DNA from: Ignavibacteria bacterium
GTDB taxonomy: Bacteria; Bacteroidota; Ignavibacteria; Kapaibacteriales; Kapaibacteriaceae
NCBI GenBank assembly: GCA_016873895.1
Contig: VGVV01000005.1
Span: 1 to 64,000 of the forward strand
Direction of reading: 5' to 3'
Length of the DNA stretch: 64,000 bases
This document shows, in pieces, positions 17,456 to 26,561 of the stretch (position 1 is its first letter; each line of letters starts with the position of its first letter). The position numbers were made by a program, and so were the translations under genes. Under the pieces are notes generated by a model. The model saw nothing but the letters and a program-made list of their open reading frames with translations, searched no databases and was not told the DNA's origin.

Positions 17456-19856
17456 CCTTGTTCCCAACTTTCTTGCTAATGGCGAGCGCTGCCTGCGAGT
17501 GCGCTATAACATCATCCCATGCATCACGAGGCTCTGCCTGTGCGATGCCAACTGAGACAGTAAAGGACAGACGCTTTCCATGAACATCAACAGGCGAGCT
17601 CGCAACTTCGCGACGCATTGTCTCTGTCCAGTTCTGGGCCTCCTGTAACTTATACCCAACCAGTCCAAGTGCCAGCTGATATTCGTCTACGTGAGCAACG
17701 ACATCATATTCGCGCAACTGGTTCTTGACCAATTTTAGAACGTGCAGCACGGCATGCTCACGTTGCTCATTCGATGCACGTGATGCATCAAGCTCGATGG
17801 TGCACAATGTTAGCGGGATGTTGTAGTCTACTGCACGTGCAAACTCTTCACGAATTCGCATGTCAAAACCCTGAGCATTGAGAACACCCGTGGCAGAATC
17901 CAACAGGGCAGAATGCTCGAGCGTGGTCGCACGGTGAATCTGTTCGAACACCGATCCGATGTGTTCGCCAAGAGCCTCAGCTAAAGCAATGTCTTGTTGT
18001 GAAAGGCTCGACTCGAGATTCTCCATAAACAAGGCGCCAAACGACTCTGTGGATGTTGCAAGCGGCACAGCAACAAACTGCCCACCATCGAGGGGTGGTT
18101 CGCTGTCGAACACTCTAACAGATGACCCATCGTCTGTCTTTGCAACAGTTGTTGCAGACTGAATCGTTTGCCCTACAAGAGAGCGAGATAAATCAACAGC
18201 AACCCCAACATGCCCCCTGTAACCGTCTTCCATCGCGGATCTGGCGTCAGTAAGCGTCCATGAACGTTGCTGTCCATCAAAACTTACTACGCCAATGCGG
18301 CTTATGTCCATGTATTGGATCAGCGTACCGAACATTGCCTTGATAACCTGCTGTAATGTTGGTGTGCCAGAACCTAGGGCGTTACGGAAATGACGCAGAG
18401 CCTCTAGGGTTGTATTGGCATGGAGCAGGTCGTATTTGGATGTGTAGGAGGATACAAGGCCCGAAATAAGCTTTGTGAACTGACCAAAGAAGCCAACCGT
18501 AATGTCGGAATAGGCGTCCTCTACTAATGAGTCCGCAAAAAGAATACCAACAACATTGCCTCCATAATACACAGGTACGCCGATGAAGGACACTGTGCTA
18601 GCGGTGCGCTCATAGTATGGCAGCAACTCAAGTTCTGCAGTTGGGCTGATTTGCGTGATAATTTCCGGACGTCCTTCACGAGCAATCTGGCTAAGGGCAT
18701 CGTGCCCCATTGAAATCTTACGCTGCGAAGTAAACTCAGCTTCTGCTTCGGTGATTTTTGCTTCAACAACCAGCTGCTGGCGCTCATGATTAACCCAGAG
18801 AAATGCTGCTGTGCGAGCATTGGTTGCAGAGCGGATAACCATCAGTACTCTGTTGAGTAGGTAGTCGAACTCTCTGCGAGGCTCCTGGGAAGACATGTCT
18901 TCATCGTCTGCCTCATTCACAAAGGTTGACAAAGACACCACGGGAGATCTGCGCGATGTTTCTCGAACAACGGGGCTGGAGGCAGCAACTATATCTTGCT
19001 CGGCTGATGCTAACGGTGCAGGATCATTATAGAACACCACCTCATCAACTTGTTGATCAGCGATCTCGAGAACCTCCGACGTTAGATCTGCATCATCAGC
19101 AACATCAGGATCTACAAACACCATTTGCACCGAATCGCTTGAAGGCGCATCGATGATCGTAACGGTTTCATCATCGCTAACGAAGATGGGCGCACTGTCA
19201 TTTTCTGCATCAAGTGATGTGACTTCTTCATCCGGTTGCTCTACACCAGCCGCTGGAGTGTGCAGCGGACGAATGATAACATCTTCAGAAAGTTGTATCT
19301 CTTCGTTTATGGGGACATCGATGATGGCGGCACGAGCTGCCTGGCGCATCTCACTGATGAGTTTAGGGGGCTCAATAGTGCTTGGGTTGGGCTGCTTTAC
19401 ACCAACGATGCGAACACTTGTCTCCGTATCCACAGTTAGGTCTACTCCAAGAATTGGCGCTTGTACTGTTGGTGTTGACTGATCTTCGAAGAGCGTAGTT
19501 TGACGTTCGTCTACAAAGGTGGCTTCTTCAGCTTCGGCCTGACCAAACGACTCGCGATATGCGTCGGGGTCGAAGGTCTGCGACTTCTTTGTTGCGTCTT
19601 GTGTTGTGCGCGACGATAAATCCGGCGTTGCTGATGGACGTATCGGTGTAATGATTTGCAGGTCTGTTAGACGTGGCGAAACCATCATGAATAATGCTAC
19701 ACCACCAAGAATGGCAATGCAAATACCAATTAGACGTACTGCCAAGTTGTCGCCCGGTGCTATCACGGCGATGACCAAACCAATCCCAATAGCGATAAAT
19801 GCTACGGCATCACTTGGTTGGAAAACCTTGAAAAGATCGACTTTCTGTTTTGGCAT
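17439..19856 (-). CDS. Membrane GAF-domain protein with degenerate GGDEF domain
   Basis: An 805-residue signalling-type protein. Two membrane segments near residues 17-60 (FIAIGIGLVIAVIAPGDN, LIGICIAILGGVALFMMV) are followed by a long acidic, low-complexity region (about 70-300), two GAF domains (about 325-490 and 500-640) and a C-terminal GGDEF-fold domain (about 650-805). The GGDEF domain starts correctly (LDSATGVLNAQGFD) but the active-site loop reads HVDEYQLALG, lacking both glycines, so diguanylate cyclase activity is unlikely. It could act as a c-di-GMP/GTP-binding or scaffolding output. No operon partner is obvious. Confidence 0.8.
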   Translation of the reverse strand: MPKQKVDLFKVFQPSDAVAFIAIGIGLVIAVIAPGDNLAVRLIGICIAILGGVALFMMVSPRLTDLQIITPIRPSATPDLSSRTTQDATKKSQTFDPDAYRESFGQAEAEEATFVDERQTTLFEDQSTPTVQAPILGVDLTVDTETSVRIVGVKQPNPSTIEPPKLISEMRQAARAAIIDVPINEEIQLSEDVIIRPLHTPAAGVEQPDEEVTSLDAENDSAPIFVSDDETVTIIDAPSSDSVQMVFVDPDVADDADLTSEVLEIADQQVDEVVFYNDPAPLASAEQDIVAASSPVVRETSRRSPVVSLSTFVNEADDEDMSSQEPRREFDYLLNRVLMVIRSATNARTAAFLWVNHERQQLVVEAKITEAEAEFTSQRKISMGHDALSQIAREGRPEIITQISPTAELELLPYYERTASTVSFIGVPVYYGGNVVGILFADSLVEDAYSDITVGFFGQFTKLISGLVSSYTSKYDLLHANTTLEALRHFRNALGSGTPTLQQVIKAMFGTLIQYMDISRIGVVSFDGQQRSWTLTDARSAMEDGYRGHVGVAVDLSRSLVGQTIQSATTVAKTDDGSSVRVFDSEPPLDGGQFVAVPLATSTESFGALFMENLESSLSQQDIALAEALGEHIGSVFEQIHRATTLEHSALLDSATGVLNAQGFDMRIREEFARAVDYNIPLTLCTIELDASRASNEQREHAVLHVLKLVKNQLREYDVVAHVDEYQLALGLVGYKLQEAQNWTETMRREVASSPVDVHGKRLSFTVSVGIAQAEPRDAWDDVIAHSQAALAISKKVGNKVTVFA

Positions 19857-19909
19857 TTATGCAAACATACACGTATGTCTACTCACGATTCAAGCATTGT
19901 GCACGTGGT

Positions 19910-20878
19910 CTACCATTGATACTGCCCAAGCAGTTTCCACTGCAAGGTTGATGTTGTCTTCTGCGTAAATGGCTCGCGGCCAGCTACAAGGGAAGTAATC
20001 CCTGAAATCACTGAAGTAAACTCGTTCACGGTACCAGCGGTCGACAAAAGCAAGGTGTTGTTCAGTGTGATCGTACCATCAACAACTTTAGCGAGTTCGG
20101 GAACATTATAGGTGTGCACCATCTGATCGGGTGCGGCCTTTAGTGTGTCTTGTGTGATAATGTGGTACAAGCCCCCTTCATACGAGGCTAGTCGCGAGCG
20201 CACGTTTCCCGTGTACTTGGTGCCGTCTATGCGAAGTGCCAGCTGGTGTTTCCACGTAGAATCCACGGCTTTACGCAGACCGGGTACGATACGCTTCTGC
20301 AGATCGCCAACCTGTAGAAGGTTTTCGCGTGACAGTGATTGCGTCCAGATGGTGTAGAGCACAGTGTCGAGTTCTGCAGCATTTTGCTCGAGATAATCAC
20401 GCCAGAAGTCAATTTGGTCGCCACTAATGTTTGTAACCTCGCCGTAGGGGGAATAGATTAACTCAAACGACCGATTGAGGGGGCCGATATAGTTGTTCAA
20501 ATCGGCAAAGTTCTTTGGTGTGATATCCTCTTGAGAGTCGTAATCGATCTCTTTCCCACCAGATGTGAACTTGTATCGTAGAGAATCCAAGTTCACTACT
20601 ACTTTTGATACGCCATCTAGAGCTTCAATGCACCTAACAGTCATGGAATAGGTAGCTGTGCGGGTATATGTAGCCCTGGTTGAGTCTCGGTAGATCCGCT
20701 CGACCGAAGTTTGCTCAACAAACTCATAGCTCTGTGCAATGCTCGCGCGATAGAGGGTCTGTAGCTTGTATTCGCGTCCCGGCGGTGCCCCCGACTGCTG
20801 AGCTTGGCTGGTTGCCGAAAAAAGACAGACGGTAGACGCTATAGCAAGTGCTAGAGGGAGGCTGCGCATAGAATTCAT
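19910..20878 (-). CDS. Hypothetical secreted protein
   Basis: 322 residues beginning with a clean signal peptide (RSLPLALAIASTVCLFSATSQA then QQSG). The mature part is strand-rich (YKLQTLYRASIAQSYEFVEQ, YTRTATYSMTVRC) with long loops and a Thr/Ser-rich end ending QYQW, consistent with a soluble periplasmic or surface protein of the kind annotated DUF6263-like; I do not recognise it firmly. It reads toward the GAF/GGDEF gene but the 53-bp gap does not link them functionally. Starts at ATG 20878. Confidence 0.7.
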   Translation of the reverse strand: MNSMRSLPLALAIASTVCLFSATSQAQQSGAPPGREYKLQTLYRASIAQSYEFVEQTSVERIYRDSTRATYTRTATYSMTVRCIEALDGVSKVVVNLDSLRYKFTSGGKEIDYDSQEDITPKNFADLNNYIGPLNRSFELIYSPYGEVTNISGDQIDFWRDYLEQNAAELDTVLYTIWTQSLSRENLLQVGDLQKRIVPGLRKAVDSTWKHQLALRIDGTKYTGNVRSRLASYEGGLYHIITQDTLKAAPDQMVHTYNVPELAKVVDGTITLNNTLLLSTAGTVNEFTSVISGITSLVAGREPFTQKTTSTLQWKLLGQYQW

Positions 20879-20911
20879 CGCGTGAAACTACCACAAATCA
20901 GTCAGAAACAC

Positions 20912-20937
20912 CACGAGGGCGAAAGTCCGCACTCGTG
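20912..20937 (-). terminator. Hairpin after ndk
   Basis: CACGAG and CTCGTG outer arms with an inner GCG/CGC pair form a stem around a small loop, 36-61 bp beyond the ndk stop on the minus strand, followed on that strand by GTGTTTCTG. Plausible rho-independent terminator with a poor T tract. Confidence 0.4.
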
Positions 20938-20972
20938 ATCTACTTCGACGTGATACCAACGGTAATCGTGTC

Positions 20973-21395
20973 TTATCCGTTGTTGATCAACTCGCTTTCG
21001 GCAAAGAAGAATGCCACTTCGCGCAGGCCATTCTCAACACTGTCTGATCCGTGCACAGCATTTTCACCTTTGCTTGTTGCATACTTCTTGCGAATGGTGC
21101 CTTCGGCAGCTTCAGCAGGGTCTGTAGCTCCGATCAAGGTGCGCCAGTCTGCGATTGCATTTTCTTTTTCAAGAGCAATCGGCACAATCGCACCACTAGA
21201 CATAAAGTTCACGAGCTCGCCATAGAACGGACGTTCCTTGTGGACTGAGTAGAACTCACCAGCAACCTCTGGGGAGATCATCGTAAGCTTCATTCCAAGA
21301 ATGCGAAAGCCCGCTGCTTGAATCATAGCAACGATGTTGCCGATGTTATTGAGTCGTACTGCGTCTGGCTTAATGATGCACAGTGTACGTTCCAT
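20973..21395 (-). CDS. ndk: Nucleoside diphosphate kinase
   Basis: Transfers the gamma-phosphate of ATP to NDPs through a phospho-histidine. The start [17 protein letters not shown] is canonical, and the catalytic His is in [13 protein letters not shown]; 140 residues is the usual length. ATG 21395 is preceded by AGGAGAAGAC, a good ribosome site, so the longer reading frame upstream is not used. It lies 50 bp downstream of sucD on the same strand, a natural pairing since succinyl-CoA synthetase and Ndk both handle (G/A)TP. Confidence 0.95.
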   Translation of the reverse strand: MERTLCIIKPDAVRLNNIGNIVAMIQAAGFRILGMKLTMISPEVAGEFYSVHKERPFYGELVNFMSSGAIVPIALEKENAIADWRTLIGATDPAEAAEGTIRKKYATSKGENAVHGSDSVENGLREVAFFFAESELINNG

Positions 21396-21444
21396 GAGTC
21401 TTCTCCTGTTTTTAAAGGCGGGCACGATGGAGCGTGCCCGTACA

Positions 21445-22380
21445 TTACTTTTTGGTTGTCTTTTTGGCTGCTGGTTTGTGTGCGTCCAGAACCTTCTTCA
21501 TCGTGATTCCGATTGTTGCCGGTGATTCTACCACATGTATGCCGCATGCTTTGAGGGTTGCCATCTTATCTGCTGCTGTACCCTTGCCCCCTGACACGAT
21601 AGCACCTGCATGGCCCATCCGGCGTCCTGGAGGCGCTGTCTGGCCAGCAATAAAGCTTACGACTGGCTTCGAGACGTGCTTCTTGATGTACTCGGCCGCT
21701 TCTTCCTCTGCATTGCCACCGATTTCACCGATCATCACGATTGCTTTTGTTTCTGGGTCCTCATTAAAGAGCTTGATCGCATCAATGAATCGCGTTCCAA
21801 TGATTGGATCGCCGCCGATGCCGATACAGGTTGTTTGCCCCAGCCCTACATCTGAAAGTTGGCGCACAGCCTCGTAGGTCAGGGTTCCAGAGCGTGAGAC
21901 AAGACCAACTGGTCCGCCTGGCGTGAAAATGAACCCTGGCATGATGCCAATCTTACATTCACCAGGCGTGATGATACCCGGACAGTTTGGACCGATAAGT
22001 CGCGTATTTGAGTTTCTCAGTGCCGCCTGCACTGGGATCATGTCCTTTACCGGAATGCCTTCCGTAATGCAGACTACAACGTCCATACCAGACGTGATCG
22101 ACTCAAGTATCGCATCAGCTGCCATTGGCGCTGGTACGAAGATGATTGAGACGTCGCAGCCCGTTGCTTCGCGGGCTTCTGCAAGAGTGTTAAACACAGG
22201 CACTGGACGGGTAAATGTATCGCCGCCCTTACCAGAATAAAGGCTGCCGCCTTTGCCCGGTGTTACACCAGCAACAACATTCGTTCCGTATGCAAGCATC
22301 TGGGACGTGTGAAATGTACCTTCTCCGCCCGTGATACCTTGTACCACAATCTTGGAGTCTTTGTTTACTAATACGCTCAT
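21445..22380 (-). CDS. sucD: Succinyl-CoA synthetase, alpha subunit
   Basis: TCA-cycle enzyme subunit that carries the phospho-histidine. Motifs: [19 protein letters not shown] (CoA/nucleotide fold), [47 protein letters not shown] and the active-site [17 protein letters not shown]. 311 residues, slightly long because of a Lys-rich C-terminal tail ([11 protein letters not shown]). The beta subunit gene is not in the window. Start ATG 22380 lies 66 bp from the divergent osmC start. Confidence 0.95.
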   Translation of the reverse strand: MSVLVNKDSKIVVQGITGGEGTFHTSQMLAYGTNVVAGVTPGKGGSLYSGKGGDTFTRPVPVFNTLAEAREATGCDVSIIFVPAPMAADAILESITSGMDVVVCITEGIPVKDMIPVQAALRNSNTRLIGPNCPGIITPGECKIGIMPGFIFTPGGPVGLVSRSGTLTYEAVRQLSDVGLGQTTCIGIGGDPIIGTRFIDAIKLFNEDPETKAIVMIGEIGGNAEEEAAEYIKKHVSKPVVSFIAGQTAPPGRRMGHAGAIVSGGKGTAADKMATLKACGIHVVESPATIGITMKKVLDAHKPAAKKTTKK

Positions 22381-22446
22381 TAGATGTTTTCCTATAAATT
22401 CGAGAGCGCGAATCTACGGAAGTTCAAAGACACGGGAGTAGTTTCC

Positions 22447-22875
22447 ATGGTTGAAATTGCAATTACATACGACGGGACTCTTCGGTGTTCTGCTTCACAT
22501 GGTCCGTCTGGTACGGGGCTAATCACAGATGCACCTGTGGATAACCATGGTAAAGGTGAGAGTTACTCACCAACTGATCTGTTAGCAACCGCGCTGGGCA
22601 CGTGCATGATGACCTACATCGGGCTTGTGGCCGAACGTGGTGGTTGGGATGCAACAGGAACAACGATGAAGGTGCAAAAAGAAATGGTCGCCGACCCGAT
22701 CCGTCGCGTTGGACGCCTCGTGGTAGATATTCACATCCCACTTGAGCTGTCGGAAAAGGACCTAACAATCGTGCAGAACGCCGTTACCACGTGTCCTGTG
22801 AAAATGAGCATCTCCGACAGGATTCACGTGCCGATAACAATCACAAGTAAAGAATCTAGCTGGATGCCAGCATAG
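22447..22875 (+). CDS. OsmC family peroxiredoxin-like protein
   Basis: OsmC/Ohr-fold thiol peroxidase that would reduce organic hydroperoxides. Two conserved cysteines are at LGTCMMTYIG and VTTCPVKMS, with YSPTDLLATAL between; 142 residues is typical. The ATG at 22447 is chosen over the frame opening at 22384 because the family begins with the VEIAITYDG strand; GGGAGT lies about 9 bases upstream. It is transcribed divergently from sucD, and its end overlaps the convergent gatA by 20 bp. Confidence 0.88.
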   Translation: MVEIAITYDGTLRCSASHGPSGTGLITDAPVDNHGKGESYSPTDLLATALGTCMMTYIGLVAERGGWDATGTTMKVQKEMVADPIRRVGRLVVDIHIPLELSEKDLTIVQNAVTTCPVKMSISDRIHVPITITSKESSWMPA

Positions 22876-24244
22876 AGGCGATGTGCATGATGCGCTCATC
22901 GCCAAACATCGTGCCCTGCAATTGCATGCCAATGGGGAGCCCCTTACTATCTGTTCCAAATGGAATGCTCAATGCCGGAATGCCGGCGATGTTTGCTGAT
23001 ACCGTAAAGTAGTCGCTTAGCCACATACTTACCGGGTCTTTCACCTGGCCATGGCGGAATGCTGTAGTTGGTGTTGTAGGCAGGGCAAATGCGTCATAGG
23101 ATTCAAACACACGGGCGTATGCATCGCTGATGAGTCTGCGCGATTGCTGCGCCTTTGTATAATAGGCTTCACCATATCCAGCTGAAAGCACAAAGGTGCC
23201 AAGCATGATGCGACGTTGCACCTCCGAGCCAAATCCTTGAGAGCGAGAGTCCGTTGTTATATCACCATCGGAACTCTCTGATCGCAGCCCGTAACGCACC
23301 CCATCAAATCTTGCAAGGTTGCTTGATGCCTCTGCGGTGGCGAGAATGAAATACGTTGGAATCCACAATGCACTGTAGGGAAGCGTTACGTCTTCAACGG
23401 TAGCTCCCGTTAAGCGCAATGCATCTAGGTACCGACTGTACGCATCAATGATCTCTTGATCACACCCCTTCAATTCTGTTAACGGCAGCGCAGCAATCCG
23501 CGATGCTGAGGCCTCTACAACGGGTAGGGGGCTTGCATCTTTCACAGAAGTAGAATCCATGGGGTCGTACCCCGTGATAGTGTCGAAGACAAGCTGCATG
23601 TCTGCGATTGAATTGCTGAACAATCCAATTTGGTCTAGAGAAGAGGCAAAAGCTACGAGCCCGTATCGCGATACTCTGCCATACGTTGGCTTGAGTCCGT
23701 ACGTAGCAGTAAATGCTGCAGGTTGGCGTATCGATCCACCCGTATCCGAACCCAACGAAACATGGCACATCTTCGCTGCAACTGCCACAGCAGAGCCACC
23801 AGAGGATCCGCCTGGCACCCTGTCTGGATCATACGAATTGCGGACGATGCCGAATGCCGAGGTCTCGTTAGAAGAGCCCATGGCGAACTCATCCATGTTG
23901 GTTTTACCTATAAGCAATGCGCCTGCATCGATTAGGCGTTCTACGACCGTTGCATTATATAATGGATCGAACCCGTCTAGCATGCGCGATGCGCATGTTA
24001 GGGGCATACCAGTTGCCGAAATGTTGTCTTTGATCGCAACAACTAATCCCTCGAGCGGACGTGCAAGACCTGCAGAAAAACGTTCATCTGCAGCGTCTGC
24101 TGCACTGCGTGCAGTATCTGCGCCCACGTGCAAAAAGGCATTGAGAGCATTATGAGTTTCTATCGATTCGATAAACGACTCTACAGCACTGCGCGTAGTC
24201 GTTGTGCCAGCAGCAAACTCACTGCGATCTTGTATATAACTCAT
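22856..24244 (-). CDS. gatA: Aspartyl/glutamyl-tRNA amidotransferase subunit A
   Basis: Amidase subunit of GatCAB, which releases ammonia from glutamine to convert misacylated Glu-tRNA-Gln/Asp-tRNA-Asn. The Ser-cisSer-Lys triad sits in VVAIKDNISATG, and DTGGSIRQPAAFTATYGLKPTYGRVSRYGLVAFASSLDQIG (split here: GSDTGGSIRQP and YGLKPTYGRVSRYG) with GGSSGGSAVAVAA. The length, 462 residues, is slightly short but complete. Start ATG overlaps the tatB stop (ATGA at 24241-24244). gatB and gatC are not in the window. Confidence 0.94.
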   Translation of the reverse strand: MSYIQDRSEFAAGTTTTRSAVESFIESIETHNALNAFLHVGADTARSAADAADERFSAGLARPLEGLVVAIKDNISATGMPLTCASRMLDGFDPLYNATVVERLIDAGALLIGKTNMDEFAMGSSNETSAFGIVRNSYDPDRVPGGSSGGSAVAVAAKMCHVSLGSDTGGSIRQPAAFTATYGLKPTYGRVSRYGLVAFASSLDQIGLFSNSIADMQLVFDTITGYDPMDSTSVKDASPLPVVEASASRIAALPLTELKGCDQEIIDAYSRYLDALRLTGATVEDVTLPYSALWIPTYFILATAEASSNLARFDGVRYGLRSESSDGDITTDSRSQGFGSEVQRRIMLGTFVLSAGYGEAYYTKAQQSRRLISDAYARVFESYDAFALPTTPTTAFRHGQVKDPVSMWLSDYFTVSANIAGIPALSIPFGTDSKGLPIGMQLQGTMFGDERIMHIASMLASS

Positions 24245-24609
24245 GATTCTGGTGTGTGTGATTGGGTGCTAGGCGCATCCTCTTCTGTTGCTCTAGCCGA
24301 GCTGTCTAACTCGCCTGCACTGCTCATGGGTTCGGTGTTGCCTTCAGCTAGTGTTGCTGTGGTGCGGGCTGTAGCTTCTGCTGCACGCACGACAATTGGT
24401 GCAGGCTTTGTGTCTGCGCGCATAGCATCCTGAATGGCAGCCTCTGCCGATATGTCTCGTATCTGCTGAGTGAGATCCTCTTGTGCCTTGCGGAACTGTC
24501 TAACCCCACGACCCACTTGTTGCATGAACTTTGGGATTCGGTCTGGGCCGAAGAGCACAATGATCGCAAGCATGATGACGACGAGTTCGAAAAAACCTAC
24601 ATCAAACAT
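24241..24609 (-). CDS. tatB: Sec-independent translocase protein TatB-like
   Basis: Membrane component of the twin-arginine translocase. The N-terminus (VGFFELVVIMLAIIVLFGPDRIPKF) has the acidic residue, single transmembrane helix and GP hinge of TatB, followed by an amphipathic helix and a variable Ala/Thr/Glu tail to residue 122, longer than TatA. It is followed by gatA (4-bp overlap) and preceded by tatA, 12 bp away. A Tat-type substrate (glycosylasparaginase at 42852-43802) is in the window. tatC is not. Confidence 0.85.
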   Translation of the reverse strand: MFDVGFFELVVIMLAIIVLFGPDRIPKFMQQVGRGVRQFRKAQEDLTQQIRDISAEAAIQDAMRADTKPAPIVVRAAEATARTTATLAEGNTEPMSSAGELDSSARATEEDAPSTQSHTPES

Positions 24610-24621
24610 GATAGAACTGTA

Positions 24622-24795
24622 TTAGTTCTTTTGTTCCGAAGAAGGTTTTGATTCATCCTCTTCGACACCGCTTGATGCCTTTTTGAATTCACGAATGCCC
24701 GATCCCAAACCCTTCATGAGTTCAGGAATCTTACGTCCGCCAAAAAGGAGAACGATAGCAAGAATGATGATAACCCATTCCATTCCTTTAGGCAT
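24622..24795 (-). CDS. tatA: Sec-independent translocase protein TatA
   Basis: Small 57-residue protein: [19 protein letters not shown] (transmembrane helix plus FG hinge), then the amphipathic helix [20 protein letters not shown] and an acidic, Lys/Ser-ending tail. TatA oligomerises to form the Tat translocation pore. Start ATG at 24793-24795, stop TAA at 24622-24624. Compared with the adjacent 122-residue TatB-like protein it has the FGG rather than FGP hinge, supporting the two assignments. Confidence 0.93.
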   Translation of the reverse strand: MPKGMEWVIIILAIVLLFGGRKIPELMKGLGSGIREFKKASSGVEEDESKPSSEQKN

Positions 24796-24833
24796 GTCTA
24801 CACTCCCAGAGTTTCATTATTGAGTGGTGCAAG

Positions 24834-25535
24834 TTAAGCGAATTTAGGCTTGCATTGTTGTGCAAGACTATGAAATACGTGCAATCCGTCCGACGAACCC
24901 AGCAATGGCTCGCAGGCTCGCTCGGGATGAGGCATAAGCCCCATCACATTTCCAGCAATGTTTGTAATGCCCGCGATATTATTCAAGCTGCCATTTGGGT
25001 TGGCCTCTGGGGTAATTATTCCATCAGGCATGCTGTAACGATAGAGCACCTGATTATTGTCTTCGATCGAGGCTAAAACCTCTGCTGGCGCAGTAAACCG
25101 TCCCTCTCCATGTGCCACAGGAATTCGAACTACGCTGCCCACCTGAGCAACATTGGTAAAGGGGCTGTCGTTTTTCTCAATGCGCAAATGCACGTCTTTG
25201 CACACAAATGACAAGTTCTCGTTGCGGATCAACGCGCCAGGTAGTAGACCTGATTCGCACAAAATCTGGAAGCCGTTACAGATGCCAAAGACATAACCGC
25301 CGCCGTTGGCAAACTTCACCACTTCTTCCATGATCGTAGAAAAGCGTGCAATTGCACCCGTACGCAGATAGTCTCCGTAGGAAAAGCCCCCTGGCAGAAT
25401 AATCACATCGAGCGAGCTGGGCAGGCTTGTGTCCTTGTGCCATAGTGCATGTACGGTATTGCCGGTCAGAGCCGAGGCATAGCGCGCATCGGCATCACAA
25501 TTAGAGCCCGGAAATGTTACCACTCCGATGTTCAT
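24834..25535 (-). CDS. purQ: Phosphoribosylformylglycinamidine synthase, glutaminase subunit PurQ
   Basis: Glutaminase subunit of the three-part FGAM synthase of purine synthesis. GVVTFPGSNCDADA at the start, GFSYGDYLR (oxyanion), the nucleophile GICNGFQILCE and the catalytic GLMPHPERACE are intact. 233 residues is usual. It overlaps purS by 4 bp (ATGA), so the two subunits are made together; the large subunit PurL must be elsewhere. 38 bp separate it from tatA. Confidence 0.94.
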   Translation of the reverse strand: MNIGVVTFPGSNCDADARYASALTGNTVHALWHKDTSLPSSLDVIILPGGFSYGDYLRTGAIARFSTIMEEVVKFANGGGYVFGICNGFQILCESGLLPGALIRNENLSFVCKDVHLRIEKNDSPFTNVAQVGSVVRIPVAHGEGRFTAPAEVLASIEDNNQVLYRYSMPDGIITPEANPNGSLNNIAGITNIAGNVMGLMPHPERACEPLLGSSDGLHVFHSLAQQCKPKFA

Positions 25536-25795
25536 GCCGTAACTCCTTCATGGAGGGTAAAGGTGTAGTCTTCCATGACTGGATTGGTAAGAAGCTTATC
25601 GCAGGCTTCTCGTATCATGCTCGAGGCTGATTCTTCATCTTGTGCTTGCACGTGAAGCTCGATGTGCTTGCCAATACGAACGTTGGTAAGGCCCGGCATA
25701 TGCAGTGAGTGTAAGGCATGTTCTATGGCTTTGCCCTGCACATCGAGAATGGCGCGGCGAAGGGTTACAGCTATGTGTGCAGTATACGTTTTCAT
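25532..25795 (-). CDS. purS: Phosphoribosylformylglycinamidine synthase subunit PurS
   Basis: 87-residue bridging subunit that holds PurQ and PurL together. The pattern HIAVTLRRAILDVQGKAIEHALHSLG-like (here ILDVQGKAIEHALHSL) and VRIGKHIELHV is typical, as is the length. It begins 3 bp after the pssA stop and overlaps purQ, so phospholipid and purine genes share a minus-strand transcript. Confidence 0.92.
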   Translation of the reverse strand: MKTYTAHIAVTLRRAILDVQGKAIEHALHSLHMPGLTNVRIGKHIELHVQAQDEESASSMIREACDKLLTNPVMEDYTFTLHEGVTA

Positions 25796-25798
25796 AGT

Positions 25799-26560
25799 CT
25801 ACATGGATAGTGGATCTGGATCTGTTTCTTCGACTGAATCATCGTCATCGTCGCGCTGACGCAGAAAGACAAATGCGTGCCGCAGTGCACCACCAATGAG
25901 ATAGAGTGCCATGAACGGAAACATTGCCTTGAGCGACGTTACACTACAAGCAATGATCCCGACAATAAAAATCACAAAGATGATTGGACGCTGTCGGAAT
26001 GACCGTAGCGATGGGCGCGGCAGATTATCGTACTTAATGGTGCTGACCATAGCCAGCGAAATCAATACTGTAATCGCAGCAAGTGCTTGCGGCTGATAGC
26101 TTCCAGGTATCTCGATGTGCCAGCTATGCAGATAGGCAAGCAGCGTGAGCGCGCCAGCAGGAATCGGCATGCCACGGAAATAGAGCTTGTCTTCCATACT
26201 CGTGAGCTGCACGTTAAAGCGGGCCAGCCGCAACACTCCAGCAATTGCTGGAAGTGCAGCCACTACGAGGGTCCACTGATGATGATGCCACGCAGCCGGA
26301 AACGAGACGTATAGAAGAACTGAGGGGGCAACCCCAAAGGAAACAGCATCGCAGAGGGAATCCAACTCTACTCCAAACTCCGAGGTGCTATGGGTGATAC
26401 GCGCTACGACACCGTCGAGCATGTCGAAAATCCCTGCCGTAACAACCAGCCAGATGGCCTGGCTTATGCGCCCTTCAAAGGCAGCTACTATCGATGCAAA
26501 ACCACAAAAGAGATTTGCGACCGTAAATAGATTGGGGATGACCGAGCGGGTAACGCGCAT
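25799..26560 (-). CDS. pssA: CDP-diacylglycerol-serine O-phosphatidyltransferase
   Basis: Integral membrane enzyme making phosphatidylserine from CDP-diacylglycerol and serine. The CDP-alcohol phosphotransferase motif is complete: DGVVARITHSTSEFGVELD then SLCD, i.e. DGx2ARx8Gx3Dx3D. The start (TRSVIPNLFTVANLFCGFASI) is the usual first helix, and at least six hydrophobic segments are visible; the tail is acidic. 253 residues. One base separates it from psd, whose product acts on its product, a classic pair for phosphatidylethanolamine synthesis. Confidence 0.94.
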   Translation of the reverse strand: MRVTRSVIPNLFTVANLFCGFASIVAAFEGRISQAIWLVVTAGIFDMLDGVVARITHSTSEFGVELDSLCDAVSFGVAPSVLLYVSFPAAWHHHQWTLVVAALPAIAGVLRLARFNVQLTSMEDKLYFRGMPIPAGALTLLAYLHSWHIEIPGSYQPQALAAITVLISLAMVSTIKYDNLPRPSLRSFRQRPIIFVIFIVGIIACSVTSLKAMFPFMALYLIGGALRHAFVFLRQRDDDDDSVEETDPDPLSM

Positions 26561-26561
26561 G

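Noticed and set aside
20935..21225. Plus-strand frame opposite ndk
   Set aside because: It is antisense to the certain ndk coding sequence.
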